This document shows positions 7,853 through 16,767 of a stretch of 64,000 bases of DNA, in pieces. Numbering within the stretch: position 1 is the stretch's first letter; each line of letters begins with the position of its first letter. The position numbers and the translations under genes were made by a program. The stretch is from CAZUVM01 sp964623885. Lineage in GTDB: Bacteria; Verrucomicrobiota; Verrucomicrobiia; Limisphaerales; UBA8199. Under the pieces are notes generated by a model, which saw only the letters and a list, made by a program, of their open reading frames with translations, made no database searches and had not been told where the DNA came from. The stretch is from the NCBI GenBank assembly GCA_964623885.1, contig CAZUVM010000080.1:1-64000 (forward strand), read 5' to 3'.

Positions 7853-9400
7853 ATGCCGTTGAATCCTGTCGCGGCCGGGTGGGCCATTCTCAGCAGCATG
7901 GCCGTCGTTCTGACGGCCGGCGCGTTGCCCGAACGCCCGCATATCCTCATCATCCACAGTGATGAGACTCGAATCGATTGCCTGGGCAGCTACGGCAACC
8001 CGCAAATCAAAACGCCGCAGCTCGATTCGCTCGCCGCCGATGGCCTGCGCTTCAACAATAGCTTTTGTTCCTTCCCGGTTTGCACGCCGTCGCGCTACTC
8101 ACTGTTAAGCGGATTGCCGGTTCACGAGCACCAGGGCTGGGACAACCACTGCACGCTGCGGCCGGGCACGCCGACGTTTGCTTCCATCTTGCGCCAGGCA
8201 GGTTATGCCACCAAGGCGGTGGGTAAAATGCATTTTGCGCCCACCTACCTGGACGTGGGCTTTAGTGAAATGGAACTCGCCGAACAGGACGGCCCGGGTC
8301 GATGGGATGACGATTACCATCGGTACCTGCGTCAACTCGGGTTGGTCGATGCGAACGATTTGGAAGACCAGCGCGCGGAATTCCGGCAAGGCGCGCGCCG
8401 GAGTTACTGGGAGACATTCGGCGCCCTGCCCAGCAATCTTGCGGAGAAGGATTACAGCACCACTTGGATCGCCGACCGGGCGATGGCGACGCTCGAGCGA
8501 TGGACGCCGGACAAGCCTGCGCTATTGATGGTTGGCTTTATCAAACCGCACCACCCGTTCGACCCACCTGAACCCTGGGCGCACATGTATGATCCGGAGA
8601 AGATATCCTTGTTGCCGGGGTGGACGCCGCAGGTGTTTGCCTATGACGTGAAAGGCTATTTCACCAACGCTACCCTGACTGAAGCAGCGGTTCGGCGTTG
8701 CACCGCTTATTATTATGCGAGCATTTCCGAAATCGATCACCAGGTGGGCCGGATGTTGGCCCTGCTCAAATCCAAGGGGCTGTACGACAATACCCTGATC
8801 ATTTTTACTTCCGACCACGGTGAGTATCTCGGGTTCCACCATCAACTGCTGAAGGGCGGGCAAATGTACGATCCGTTGGCCAAGGTGCCCCTGATCGTCA
8901 AGCTCCCGCGCAGCCAAAGGGCCGGCTCGGTCATCAACAAGCTGGTCAGCAACATTGACGTCGGGCCCACGATTTTGAGCATCGCCGGATGCGACGTCCC
9001 ACCCGCCATGAGAGGACTGGACCTGAGCAACCCCAATACCGGGCGGGACATTGTATTTTGCGAAACGCGCGACAGCGTGATGGCCCGCACCCAAACCCGA
9101 AAACTTCTCTACCAGGCCAACAACCCGGCCCGCAGCTTGTTTTTTGACCTGCAGCACGATCCCCTGGAAATGACCAACGCCTATGGCCTGCCGGCGTACA
9201 GTCGGGACATCGAGGCGCTGGTTAAGGCGATCCAAGGCTGGCGCCCAAACAAACCCGGCCGACCGTATCTGGATGAAAACGCGCCGCAAATCCAGCAACC
9301 CAACGTTCCCACCCCCAGCCAGGCCCGCCGCGAGGAAATGCGCGACTACTACTCGCGCCAGATGAAGCAATGGCGGGAACAGGCGGGGGCTTTCAAATGA
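7853..9400 (+). CDS. secreted S1-family sulfatase
   Basis: 515 residues from the ATG at 7853, chosen because it opens a signal peptide (AAGWAILSSMAVVLTAGA); an earlier in-frame ATG at 7709 adds a Cys-rich stretch unlike any sulfatase. The active-site signature C-T-P-S-R is at residues 77-81, and Cys77 should be converted to formylglycine by a separate maturase. Metal-binding and catalytic segments include IHSDETR near 35-41, GFIKPHHPF and FTSDHGEYLG. The protein belongs to the alkaline-phosphatase superfamily and should act in the periplasm or outside the cell on a sulfate ester. The divergent agarase-like hydrolase suggests a sulfated polysaccharide. The C terminus is hydrophilic with a Pro-rich segment. 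Confidence 0.93.
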   Translation: MPLNPVAAGWAILSSMAVVLTAGALPERPHILIIHSDETRIDCLGSYGNPQIKTPQLDSLAADGLRFNNSFCSFPVCTPSRYSLLSGLPVHEHQGWDNHCTLRPGTPTFASILRQAGYATKAVGKMHFAPTYLDVGFSEMELAEQDGPGRWDDDYHRYLRQLGLVDANDLEDQRAEFRQGARRSYWETFGALPSNLAEKDYSTTWIADRAMATLERWTPDKPALLMVGFIKPHHPFDPPEPWAHMYDPEKISLLPGWTPQVFAYDVKGYFTNATLTEAAVRRCTAYYYASISEIDHQVGRMLALLKSKGLYDNTLIIFTSDHGEYLGFHHQLLKGGQMYDPLAKVPLIVKLPRSQRAGSVINKLVSNIDVGPTILSIAGCDVPPAMRGLDLSNPNTGRDIVFCETRDSVMARTQTRKLLYQANNPARSLFFDLQHDPLEMTNAYGLPAYSRDIEALVKAIQGWRPNKPGRPYLDENAPQIQQPNVPTPSQARREEMRDYYSRQMKQWREQAGAFK

Positions 9401-10303
9401 GCACTCGTCAGCGGTTGGAACGTCCCGGTTAAGAATCCCCGATGGGCGTGGTTGTGGGCGTGGATACTCGGCGGTGGGCGTGGTTGTTTTCTTGGCAACA
9501 TTCTCCGGTTGAGCAGTCTCCGCAAAGTGGGCGTACGGGCGTGCACGCCCACCCCGTCTCTGGCAAAAATAAAAATCCAGGACCAACATGCCGACGGCCT
9601 TTCCTGTCACATCAACAGCCGGGCGCCATTGCCACGCCCCTGGGCGTCGATTAAAGGCATACAATAAGCCCGGATCGGAACACGGTGTTGTGACACCTGT
9701 GACACCCTGTTTTAGCCCTCCGCGCAAATTTTCCCCTCGGCCTTGGCCCCTTCGTCCCCCTTTTGTGACACCGAGACACTAAGACACTTTGGTTTTACGC
9801 CTCCCGCGCAATATTTCAATATTTTCCCCTTGGACCCTTTTTTGCACGTGGGGCAAAACGGTTGGTTTTTGGTTTCTGTGCGGCCTTCTTCTGCACGTTT
9901 TCTTGGCGTCTTGCGTCTTAGCGTGAAAAATCGATCTGTTCTGCGGGCTCGCCAACGCTAGCGGTTTTCTCTTCTGCATGATTTCCCCAGAAACCGCGGC
10001 AAACCGCGCCAAGCCGCGCCAAGCCGCGCCAATCCGCGACTCAAATCCACCGACCGGAAAATCACAACCCAACTCCCGATCATCCCCGACCCCTTGCGTA
10101 TCCCGCGAATGTGCAACCCGGCTCCCATCTCACCAATTAGCACCTATTAGCACCACAAACAGAGAGGAACATCGACGACGAGGCCTAAAAAATCGCAGGC
10201 CGGGCGATGACAAACCACCCGGCCTGCATCTCAACCCCATTTGCCCTTGTTCCGTCCCGGCACTTGGCCAGGGCGAAAATATACTCACTCAGCTTTTCGA
10301 GAT
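9401..10303. other. noncoding repeat-rich region
   Basis: About 900 bases with no credible gene. It holds repeated GGGCGTGG motifs (9444-9490), a hairpin-prone ACGGGCGTGCACGCCCACCC, several TGTGACAC words (9690-9775), a CTTGGCGTCTTGCGTCTTAG run (about 9902-9921), and the iteron-like repeat at 9981-10044. Open frames here are short, lack ribosome binding sites and have repeat-derived compositions. Confidence 0.6.
9981..10044 (+). repeat. iteron-like 64-bp repeat, left copy
   Basis: Five imperfect 10-base units of the form AAACCGCGCC lie between ATTTCCCCAG and CGCGACTCAA. The same structure occurs in inverted orientation at 12331-12394 with about 8 mismatches in 64. The two copies bracket the haloperoxidase gene and its flanking DNA. 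Confidence 0.8.
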
Positions 10304-11572
10304 TTACTCTTCTTCCTGGTCTGGGAGCGGAAGCAGTACATGATCGACGACGTAATCGCCGAGCGCTATGCCCATGTCTCCGCCCACATTGACCGAGTTC
10401 CGAAAATGAATTCCGGCCCATACGCGCGCCTCTTTGACCTGGGCGGCGGCATCGGAGAACCGGTCAAAGGTCCAGGTGAATGAAGGGAATCCCGGGGAAC
10501 TGAGCGTGAAAGAATGCTCATCGCCGAGCACCCGCGACAGGATTCGCATGAATGCGCCCGTGGCAATGGAGTGCGCGGAAGGATACTCCTGGTGGCGTGG
10601 GGGGAAAACCAGTGATGTCCAGGTTGGATCGACGTCGGTCAACGGATTGCCGTCCGTGTCCGCCAGGCGAATCGCATGGTAAGGCCGCCAAAAATTATAA
10701 GTGTACTTGGCGTCGAAAACCGCAATGAGCGAGTCGCAACTCGACATGGCTAGCAGCGCCAACAATCTGGCCTCATCCACCTCGCTGCCGTTGGGCGGTA
10801 AAACTCCGCGTACACCACGGAACAAATCCGCAATGCTCGTGGCCTGCCACAGTTGCGCCAACTGGGTCTGATCGGATGTCCGTGTCGAACTATTGACGCG
10901 GCCGATGTCTTTCACCTCGTTCACATCCGCCGCGTACTGCGCGCTGGTTAGCGCCGGCGGCGGGCCCGGACGGAACTGGCTGGGACTGGCGATCGCAAAC
11001 GGAACCACATAGCGCAGTTGCGGGAATACCGCGGGCAAAGTACCGTCTGCGTTCGCCGCTGTGGGCAGCGATCGCCAGATTCCCAGAGCGCCGCCTCCAA
11101 AGAAGTTCGGCAACGTGGCGGAAAAGCCGTCGAGGCTACGAGCGGCAAGGATCACGTTCGCCACATACTGGCCCCAGGCAATGCCTCGCGCGATGGATTG
11201 GCTGTTGCCTTGGTTCCCAGGGACACTGGCCAACGAGTCGGCCAGTTCAGCGTCAAACGTAGCCGCCTGCGCCGGATACAGCGCTTTGAGGGTCGTATAA
11301 GCAGCTTCTGCCACTGCCGCGTCAACTCGAGCGCCCGGAGGTGCGGCTTCCGTCACCAAATATGGCTCGTATTTTCGGGTGATGCCATTGACGGCTTCAA
11401 AAACGGCAGTTTGCACGATGGCGGCGATCCGGGACTCGATGGGAGGCAGTTGGGCGGCGAGTTTGGCGGCCTTTTCGAAGTTTTGGTTCCAGTCCGTCAC
11501 CATGTCGGCGCGCACGGTTGAGGTGAGCACCGTCATTGCAAGACTGCCTGCGATTAATATTAAACGTTTCAT
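10304..11572 (-). CDS. secreted vanadium-dependent haloperoxidase (PAP2 superfamily)
   Basis: 422 residues beginning with a signal peptide that ends at STVRA (residue 22), so the enzyme is exported. The vanadate/phosphate-binding set of the PAP2 superfamily is complete: K289 and R296 in KYTYNFWRPYHAI, the PSAHS motif at 331-335, and R383/H389 in RVWAGIHFRN. Length and the all-helical composition match bacterial vanadium haloperoxidases, which oxidise halides with H2O2. A non-peroxidase acid phosphatase activity cannot be excluded from sequence alone. A good ribosome binding site (AGAAAGGA) precedes the ATG. The gene stands alone between two long repeat-rich gaps. Confidence 0.88.
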   Translation of the reverse strand: MKRLILIAGSLAMTVLTSTVRADMVTDWNQNFEKAAKLAAQLPPIESRIAAIVQTAVFEAVNGITRKYEPYLVTEAAPPGARVDAAVAEAAYTTLKALYPAQAATFDAELADSLASVPGNQGNSQSIARGIAWGQYVANVILAARSLDGFSATLPNFFGGGALGIWRSLPTAANADGTLPAVFPQLRYVVPFAIASPSQFRPGPPPALTSAQYAADVNEVKDIGRVNSSTRTSDQTQLAQLWQATSIADLFRGVRGVLPPNGSEVDEARLLALLAMSSCDSLIAVFDAKYTYNFWRPYHAIRLADTDGNPLTDVDPTWTSLVFPPRHQEYPSAHSIATGAFMRILSRVLGDEHSFTLSSPGFPSFTWTFDRFSDAAAQVKEARVWAGIHFRNSVNVGGDMGIALGDYVVDHVLLPLPDQEEE

Positions 11573-12853
11573 TGGCTGCTTTCCTTTCTACTTAATTTGC
11601 CGGGCAACAGGGCACTATCCGGACCCGGCGATGTTTGGGTATGTGAGGTTCATCGTTAATCTTGGGCTGCGTTCCGTTATTAATGCTTAGCTTCCTGCCG
11701 AAGAGATTCAGATTCTTCTCCGGTCCATTGAGCAACTGCCGGCGGGAGATGATTTCTTACAAGAAAAGTTGTGAGAAGGATCGGTGGACTCGTGGATCGC
11801 AGGTGACCGGAGGTCGATTTGAGATTTGAGAATTTGAGATCTCAAATGGGAGGAACTCAGAACTTACCGTAGAGTCGCAACCAAGCTGACAGGAAGATTT
11901 TTGGCAGAAATATTAAGGCAGGAAAATGACACTGGTACTGAAGTGCGCGAGCTGCGGAAACTGTTGGGAGGGGACCATGAAATACACGAAACACACGAAA
12001 GGCAAAGACTGGGCCGCACGCAAAGCTGCCACGTGCGCAAAGGTTCAGAAATTGAGGGGAACCACCAAGTACCAGGCAAGGCAGAGCCGCAACCGGACGG
12101 AAGGCAGAGAGTTTACCGCAGAGACGCGAAGATCGCCGAGAAACGCAGAGAAGATCAGGCACATGAAGGCATGAACAAGCACAAAAGAGAAGCCCTTAAC
12201 CGCTAATAACCGGGTATGAACGCTAAATCTCTTCATTGGCGCCATGCCCGTGAATTCGCGGTTAAATTGTTCGCCGCCTACGAGCGATTTCGCCTATTGC
12301 AGTGGAGAGAAACGCAGAGAAGAAAGGCAGTTGAGTCGCGGTTTGGCGCGGTTTGGCGTGATTTAGCGCGGTTTGCCTCGGTTTCTGGGGAATTTGAGAG
12401 GTTAAGAGGGAGAGGAAGGCCCGAAATAGTAATCAGTCATCGGTGGTCAGTCATCAGGACCTAAATAGCCAATCGCCAATAGAGAGGGGAAGTTTTTTGG
12501 CCTCTTCTCCCCGCAACTCCTCTCCTCCCGAGGAAGTCAGGCGGTCTGGAGTTGGTTGCTGGACGAGGGGACGCGTTTGGACTGCGCAGTTATGTTGCGC
12601 AGGTTCTGCCGGAGGACACCGACGTAGCAGCCGACTCGTTACGCAGTCGGGCGCGGCTCTCGGCCGCTCCGCTGCAGATTGAGACGCGGCGGGCGATTGA
12701 GTGGCTGGGCCGAGATTGGAGATGACACCTGAGCCAGATTGAAGGCATGCCTTTTAACTTCGGCCTGCACCGGAGGCGGCGATGAGCATCAGTCTACATC
12801 TCGGACGTCGCCGGATCGCCTCTTCCCCCCCAGGCCCTGCTTCCGTCCCGTTC
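11573..12853. other. long noncoding repeat-rich region
   Basis: Nearly 1.3 kb without a credible gene. It contains the promoter side of the haloperoxidase gene, short-period runs of ACACGAA (11974-12007) and CGCAGAGACGCG (12115-12155), a further AAACGCAGAGAAG run (12308-12322), the inverted iteron repeat at 12331-12394, and an AGTCATC/GGTCAGT run at 12430-12462 that recurs at about 14023-14046 and 52650-52677. The part from 12500 to 12720 includes GC-rich stretches such as GTAGCAGCCGACTCGTTACG. Confidence 0.6.
12331..12394 (-). repeat. iteron-like 64-bp repeat, right (inverted) copy
   Basis: On the plus strand it reads TTGAGTCGCGG, then 10-base GGCGCGGTTT-like units, then CGGTTTCTGGGG. It is the reverse complement of 9981-10044 with a handful of substitutions. 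The inverted pair spans about 2.4 kb. Confidence 0.8.
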
Positions 12854-13530
12854 TCACTCGATTGCCTTCCAATTCCCAATCACGGCCTTGTGTGATCGGG
12901 CGCGCAGTTCAATCCATAAATCGAATTTGCCGGGATTGTTCGTTGGCGATGAGGACACGTACCGCCATGGACTGGTTTGAAAGTCGAAATACACTTCCAT
13001 CGGGATTCCATCGTAAGGGAGCTGAAAACCCACAGCGAACACGTCCGGATCATCGTGGAGTTGACGCGCCGGTGAAGAAGCCTCTTTCAGAAAGTTAGTG
13101 ATCTTGCCCTCGCCATCACCACAATTCTTGAACCCGTTGACCTGGAAGAAACCTCTCACGTACTTTGCTTCCGCGGCCTCCGTCCCGGGCACCTGATACA
13201 TCTGGTTGGTCGAACTGTAAATCGTCCCGGCGAGTTCATAGAACAACGTGTTCGTGACGGGATCGACCACGAGCGGCTGGCGGGTCAGCACATGGTCCGG
13301 CGGATAAAACCCGAAATGCGCCTTGTACGCCTCAATCGCGCTGACTATCTTTGCGCGCTCGACGCGAATTTCGTCGCAAGCCTTCGGGAACGCTGCGTTG
13401 ACCTTCGCCTCCATCAGCCTGGCGGGGTAAATTGGTAAGCCCAATAACCTATCTCGCCCAATGCGGTCAGGACCGCAACGATTATGATGGCTTCTCTCGC
13501 CGCCAGGCGCCGCTTCAGTAGTGATTTCAT
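12854..13530 (-). pseudogene. frameshifted membrane-anchored pseudopilin-like protein
   Basis: From an ATG at 13530 the first 38 codons encode a basic start and one membrane segment (AIIIVAVLTALGEIGYWAY) and hit a TGA at 13414-13416. The reading frame then continues one base out of phase from MEAKVNAA at 13414 to 12854, encoding a soluble domain with AIEAYKAHFGFYPPD, the helix-turn typical of GspG-like pseudopilin relatives. One extra base in the short G run at 13424-13427 would join both parts into about 224 residues. The stop and the downstream ATG overlap (TGATG), so two coupled genes are a less likely alternative. No prepilin cleavage site is seen. It follows the minor-pilin operon on the same strand but is separated from it by repeat DNA. 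Confidence 0.55.
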
Positions 13531-13725
13531 TGGCAGGAACATCCTTTCGCTTCGCCCGCGGTTGGTTGTTCGAATTGTCCAGGACCACGGTCAGAATCTA
13601 TCGAACGCGCGCAAGCAAATCACTACAATCAGACGGCTGTATGGTGGTCAGCCCGCCGAAGGTTTAGATCAGTTTAAATAATTTTGTAGCCGCAGAAAGC
13701 AGGGCCTCTTCCCCATGAACGGTCA

Positions 13726-13840
13726 ACTTCCAACGCACAACGTCCAACATCGAACGAGAGCAACGGACCCCTCACCCAGACCCTCTCCCCATCGGATGGG
13801 GCGAGGGGGAAGCGATCCGAGTTGGTTGGGTTCATAGGTC
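13726..13840 (+). repeat. dispersed composite repeat (CCAAC tracts plus CCCCATCGGATGGGG palindrome)
   Basis: A run of CCAAC-containing 9-base units is followed by GAGAGCAACGGACCCCTCAC, CTCTCCCCATCGGATGGGG and GTTGGTTGGG. A close copy lies at 57130-57235 and an inverted relative at 43437-43570. The centre is a palindrome able to form a strong hairpin. The gap 13589-14108 also has a second hairpin at about 13913-13953 and no gene. Confidence 0.75.
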
Positions 13841-14108
13841 CAAAGCGCGAAGGTCACCTCGGGGAAGGATTAGGATTACGATTAAGGAGAAAACCCCAAC
13901 CCCTCTCCTCCGTCCGAGCCGGACTGGCCAATGGAGGCGAGGGGGTCGTTTGCGGGCGCGCGGTTACGGGTTTGTTTAATTTGCTATAGCTCCGAACTCC
14001 TCAGCCCCGCCTGCCGATTAAGCAATCAGTGGTCAGTAGTAGTCAGCGTGAGCTGATGCTGCAGGACGTCGGGCTCGTGCGAAGGCTCGATTCACTATTT
14101 GAGGTGTC

Positions 14109-15398
14109 CTACAGCTCTTTCCAGGAATTGGCCACGAAGGCGCGGGCGGCGCCGTTGCGCAAGAGGGCTTCGTCAAAATGGAAATTGAAGTGGCCGTTCA
14201 TGGTGACGCTTTTGGTCACGCTTGATCCCACGAAATCATAAGTGTTGTTGCCGCCGCCCCCCAGCGAGAAGTCGGCCTCGGGCGCGTAAATGGTTCCGGT
14301 GAAGGCAGCATTGCCGCTCAAACTAATCGAAGTGTTGTTCGTTGTTCCGAAGTAGCTCAGGTTGCTGGCGGTGCCGCCATCCACGGTGCTCTGCCCGCTG
14401 AGGGTAAAGCTGGGGCCGTTCATGTAAATGGTCAAGTGCCCGGAGTTGCCACCTGGTCCGGCAACGCGGATGTTTCCCGGGCTCGCGTTTCCATTCAGCA
14501 GCAACCGAATGTTGCTATTCGTGCCGACGTAAACATTCCCGGACAGACCTGTAATGGTGTAATCCCCGCTGCTCGCTACGCCGTAGCCGAACACGTAATT
14601 GTAGAGAACCCCGTCGATTAGCATGGGAACAGCCTGAACGACGGCGGGAACCCAGGAAGCCGAAGGCAAGGTCACATCGGTAAAATTAGGGTTAAAGTCA
14701 TCGTAAGTGCCACCGGTAATGACCCCATTGTTTTTGATGCTATCGGTGGCTCCAGGACCTAGCAGCACGCTGCCGTTGATGTTGGCGTTGCCAACAGCAA
14801 CGATGCCGGACACGCTGGCCACGGTGCCGTTGGTGCTGGTCTTGGTCGAATCGTAACGGCCGTTGGTGCTGAGGTTGGTGTTGCCGGAATCGAAGCTGTC
14901 GGTGTTTACATTGTTGCCGCTGAAAGTCAGGTTGAGCTTGGCCGCCATGACTACAGTAAACAAAGGCACGTTGCTGGTGCCCACTCGAATAGCCCGGTAA
15001 AGCGGAAGTGACATGGAAGCGACGGCGACACGGCCCGTCGAGTAGATCACCGGCGGATAGTCGGTTGTGTAATAGACGGTGTAGCTCCCCTCGCTCAGGG
15101 TGCGGGAGACCGGACCGTAAACGCCGGCGGAATTAGGATTGCCCCAACCGTTGGCGGTGCGATCCAGCACCGGTGGCAGGGGAGTGCCGGGATTCAACTG
15201 CGCCAGAGCTTCCTCAGCGCCGGCTTCGGCCAGGCCCATCGCCGAATTCCAGCTCCGCGCGCGGACCGTAATGGTTTGCTGCGTGCGAACTACATACAAA
15301 TACGAGAAGATAAACATGCCGAGCATTAAAGTGATGAACAGCGTCACCACAAGCACGCTGCCTCGCTCGGAGTTCCTGGATCGATTGCGGAGTTTCAT
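14109..15398 (-). CDS. PilX-like minor pilin with C-terminal DUF7305-like domain (copy 2)
   Basis: 429 residues from the ATG at 15398; an upstream in-frame ATG at 15428 is possible. A short basic start (RNRSRNSERGS) precedes one hydrophobic helix VLVVTLFITLMLGMFIFSYL, the pattern of PilX/GspK-type minor pilins, which often lack the Glu5 of major pilins. The exported part is rich in Gly, Asn, Ser and Thr and contains INGSVLLGPGATDSIKNNG and GTIYAPEADFSLGGGGNN near the end, a repetitive beta-structure resembling the DUF7305 domain. It is a tandem paralogue of the gene just upstream, with long identical stretches such as STNG and DSTKTSTNGT. Role: probably a pilus-tip or pseudopilus component exposed to the outside. 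Confidence 0.75.
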   Translation of the reverse strand: MKLRNRSRNSERGSVLVVTLFITLMLGMFIFSYLYVVRTQQTITVRARSWNSAMGLAEAGAEEALAQLNPGTPLPPVLDRTANGWGNPNSAGVYGPVSRTLSEGSYTVYYTTDYPPVIYSTGRVAVASMSLPLYRAIRVGTSNVPLFTVVMAAKLNLTFSGNNVNTDSFDSGNTNLSTNGRYDSTKTSTNGTVASVSGIVAVGNANINGSVLLGPGATDSIKNNGVITGGTYDDFNPNFTDVTLPSASWVPAVVQAVPMLIDGVLYNYVFGYGVASSGDYTITGLSGNVYVGTNSNIRLLLNGNASPGNIRVAGPGGNSGHLTIYMNGPSFTLSGQSTVDGGTASNLSYFGTTNNTSISLSGNAAFTGTIYAPEADFSLGGGGNNTYDFVGSSVTKSVTMNGHFNFHFDEALLRNGAARAFVANSWKEL

Positions 15399-15483
15399 AA
15401 CTGTCTGTTTCACTATTTCATTGTCCAATGGCCGGTTTTCCGTCTTGTTTTTGGTCGAACCGTGTGAGTTTCTCCGCGTAAAT

Positions 15484-16749
15484 TCATAATTCCTGCCATC
15501 CTGTCGCCACGTAACCTCTCGAGGAGGCGTTCAATAAAGCCTCATCAAAATGAAATTGGTAGTGGCCGCTCATGGTGATGGTTTTGATAATGCAAGCGCC
15601 GACAAAGTCGTAGATGCCGCTGCCGCCGCCCCCCAGGGTCATGCTGGCTTCCGGGGCGTAAATGGTGCCGATGAACGACGCGTTGCCGCTCATCGTGATG
15701 GAAGTGTTATTGGTGCTGCCCAGGTAACTCAGGTTCGCCGGCACGCCGCCGTCGACAAGCGCCCGCCCGGTGAGTGAGAAGCTCGGGCCGTTCATATAAA
15801 TCGTCAGTTGTCCGGAAATGCCGTTGGTGTCTGCTCCGACCTCAATCGTGTTCGGGCTGGCGCTCCCCGTGAGCAGCAAGGTGACCTGCGCGCCGGGTGA
15901 GACATAGACGTTGCCGCCGAGATTATTGATGGAGTAATAGCCGCTGGTGGAGAAGACGTATTGGTAACTAACGCCGCCGATTGTTTGCGAGGTGGATGTC
16001 GCGGCGACGGCGCTACCGCTAGGCAGGATCACATCCGGGAAATTCACGTTGAAATCGTTCGACACACCGCCGGTGACTACGCCGTTGTTCTTAATCGTGT
16101 TGCTCGCGTTCGGTCCTAGCAGAACGCTGCCGTTGATGTTGGCATTGCCGACATTCACCACCCCCGCAATGCTGGCAATCGTACCATTGGTGCTGGTCTT
16201 GGTTGAGTCATAATGACCATTGGTGCTGAGATTCGTATTGCCGGAGTTGAAACTGTCCGTAGCGACGTTGTTCCCGTTGAAATTGATATTGTTGATCGCG
16301 GCGATGCCTACCGTGAACATGGGAATATTTGTGGTCATCACTCGCAGGGTGCGAAAGATGGTGGCGCCCAGGGAGGGAACCATGACTCGGCCGGTTGAGT
16401 AGATTATGGGCATGGTGTTCGTGGTGATAACGACCGTGTAAGCGGAATTGGAGAAATAGCGCGAGACAGGTCCATAAAGCCCGTTGGTTGGTCCGCCCCA
16501 GCCGTTGCCGGCGCGGTTGATTATCGGAAGCGGCGCGCCCGGATTGAGCTGAGCCAGACCTTCCTCGATGCCGGCTTCCGCCAAGGCAAGCGAGGCATTC
16601 CAAGCCTGGGAGCGGCTGGCCATGAGCTTTTGCGACCGCTCGATATAAAGATACGAAAACAGGAACATTCCGAAAAGTGTGCCCATGAACAGCGTCACGA
16701 TTAAGACGCTGGCGCGCTCCCGCGCTCTTTGGTGGCACTGGATGTTCAT
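15484..16749 (-). CDS. PilX-like minor pilin with C-terminal DUF7305-like domain (copy 1)
   Basis: 421 residues. The N terminus RARERAS precedes the membrane helix VLIVTLFMGTLFGMFLFSYL. The long exported region repeats the plan of the downstream paralogue: SGNTNLSTNGHYDSTKTS, NGSVLLGPNASNTIKNNG and GTIYAPEASMTLGGGGSG, and both end in a similar FHFDEALL segment. The pair therefore arose by tandem duplication and diverged over most of their length. It lies 18 bp downstream of the PilW-like gene in the same operon. Confidence 0.75.
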   Translation of the reverse strand: MNIQCHQRARERASVLIVTLFMGTLFGMFLFSYLYIERSQKLMASRSQAWNASLALAEAGIEEGLAQLNPGAPLPIINRAGNGWGGPTNGLYGPVSRYFSNSAYTVVITTNTMPIIYSTGRVMVPSLGATIFRTLRVMTTNIPMFTVGIAAINNINFNGNNVATDSFNSGNTNLSTNGHYDSTKTSTNGTIASIAGVVNVGNANINGSVLLGPNASNTIKNNGVVTGGVSNDFNVNFPDVILPSGSAVAATSTSQTIGGVSYQYVFSTSGYYSINNLGGNVYVSPGAQVTLLLTGSASPNTIEVGADTNGISGQLTIYMNGPSFSLTGRALVDGGVPANLSYLGSTNNTSITMSGNASFIGTIYAPEASMTLGGGGSGIYDFVGACIIKTITMSGHYQFHFDEALLNASSRGYVATGWQEL

Positions 16750-16767
16750 TGGCGAGTCGGCGCCGGA

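Noticed and set aside
9981..10044. CRISPR-like or replication-origin iteron array
   Set aside because: The 10-base units have no spacers, so it is not CRISPR. No DnaA boxes, initiator gene or AT-rich segment is near, so it is not called an origin.
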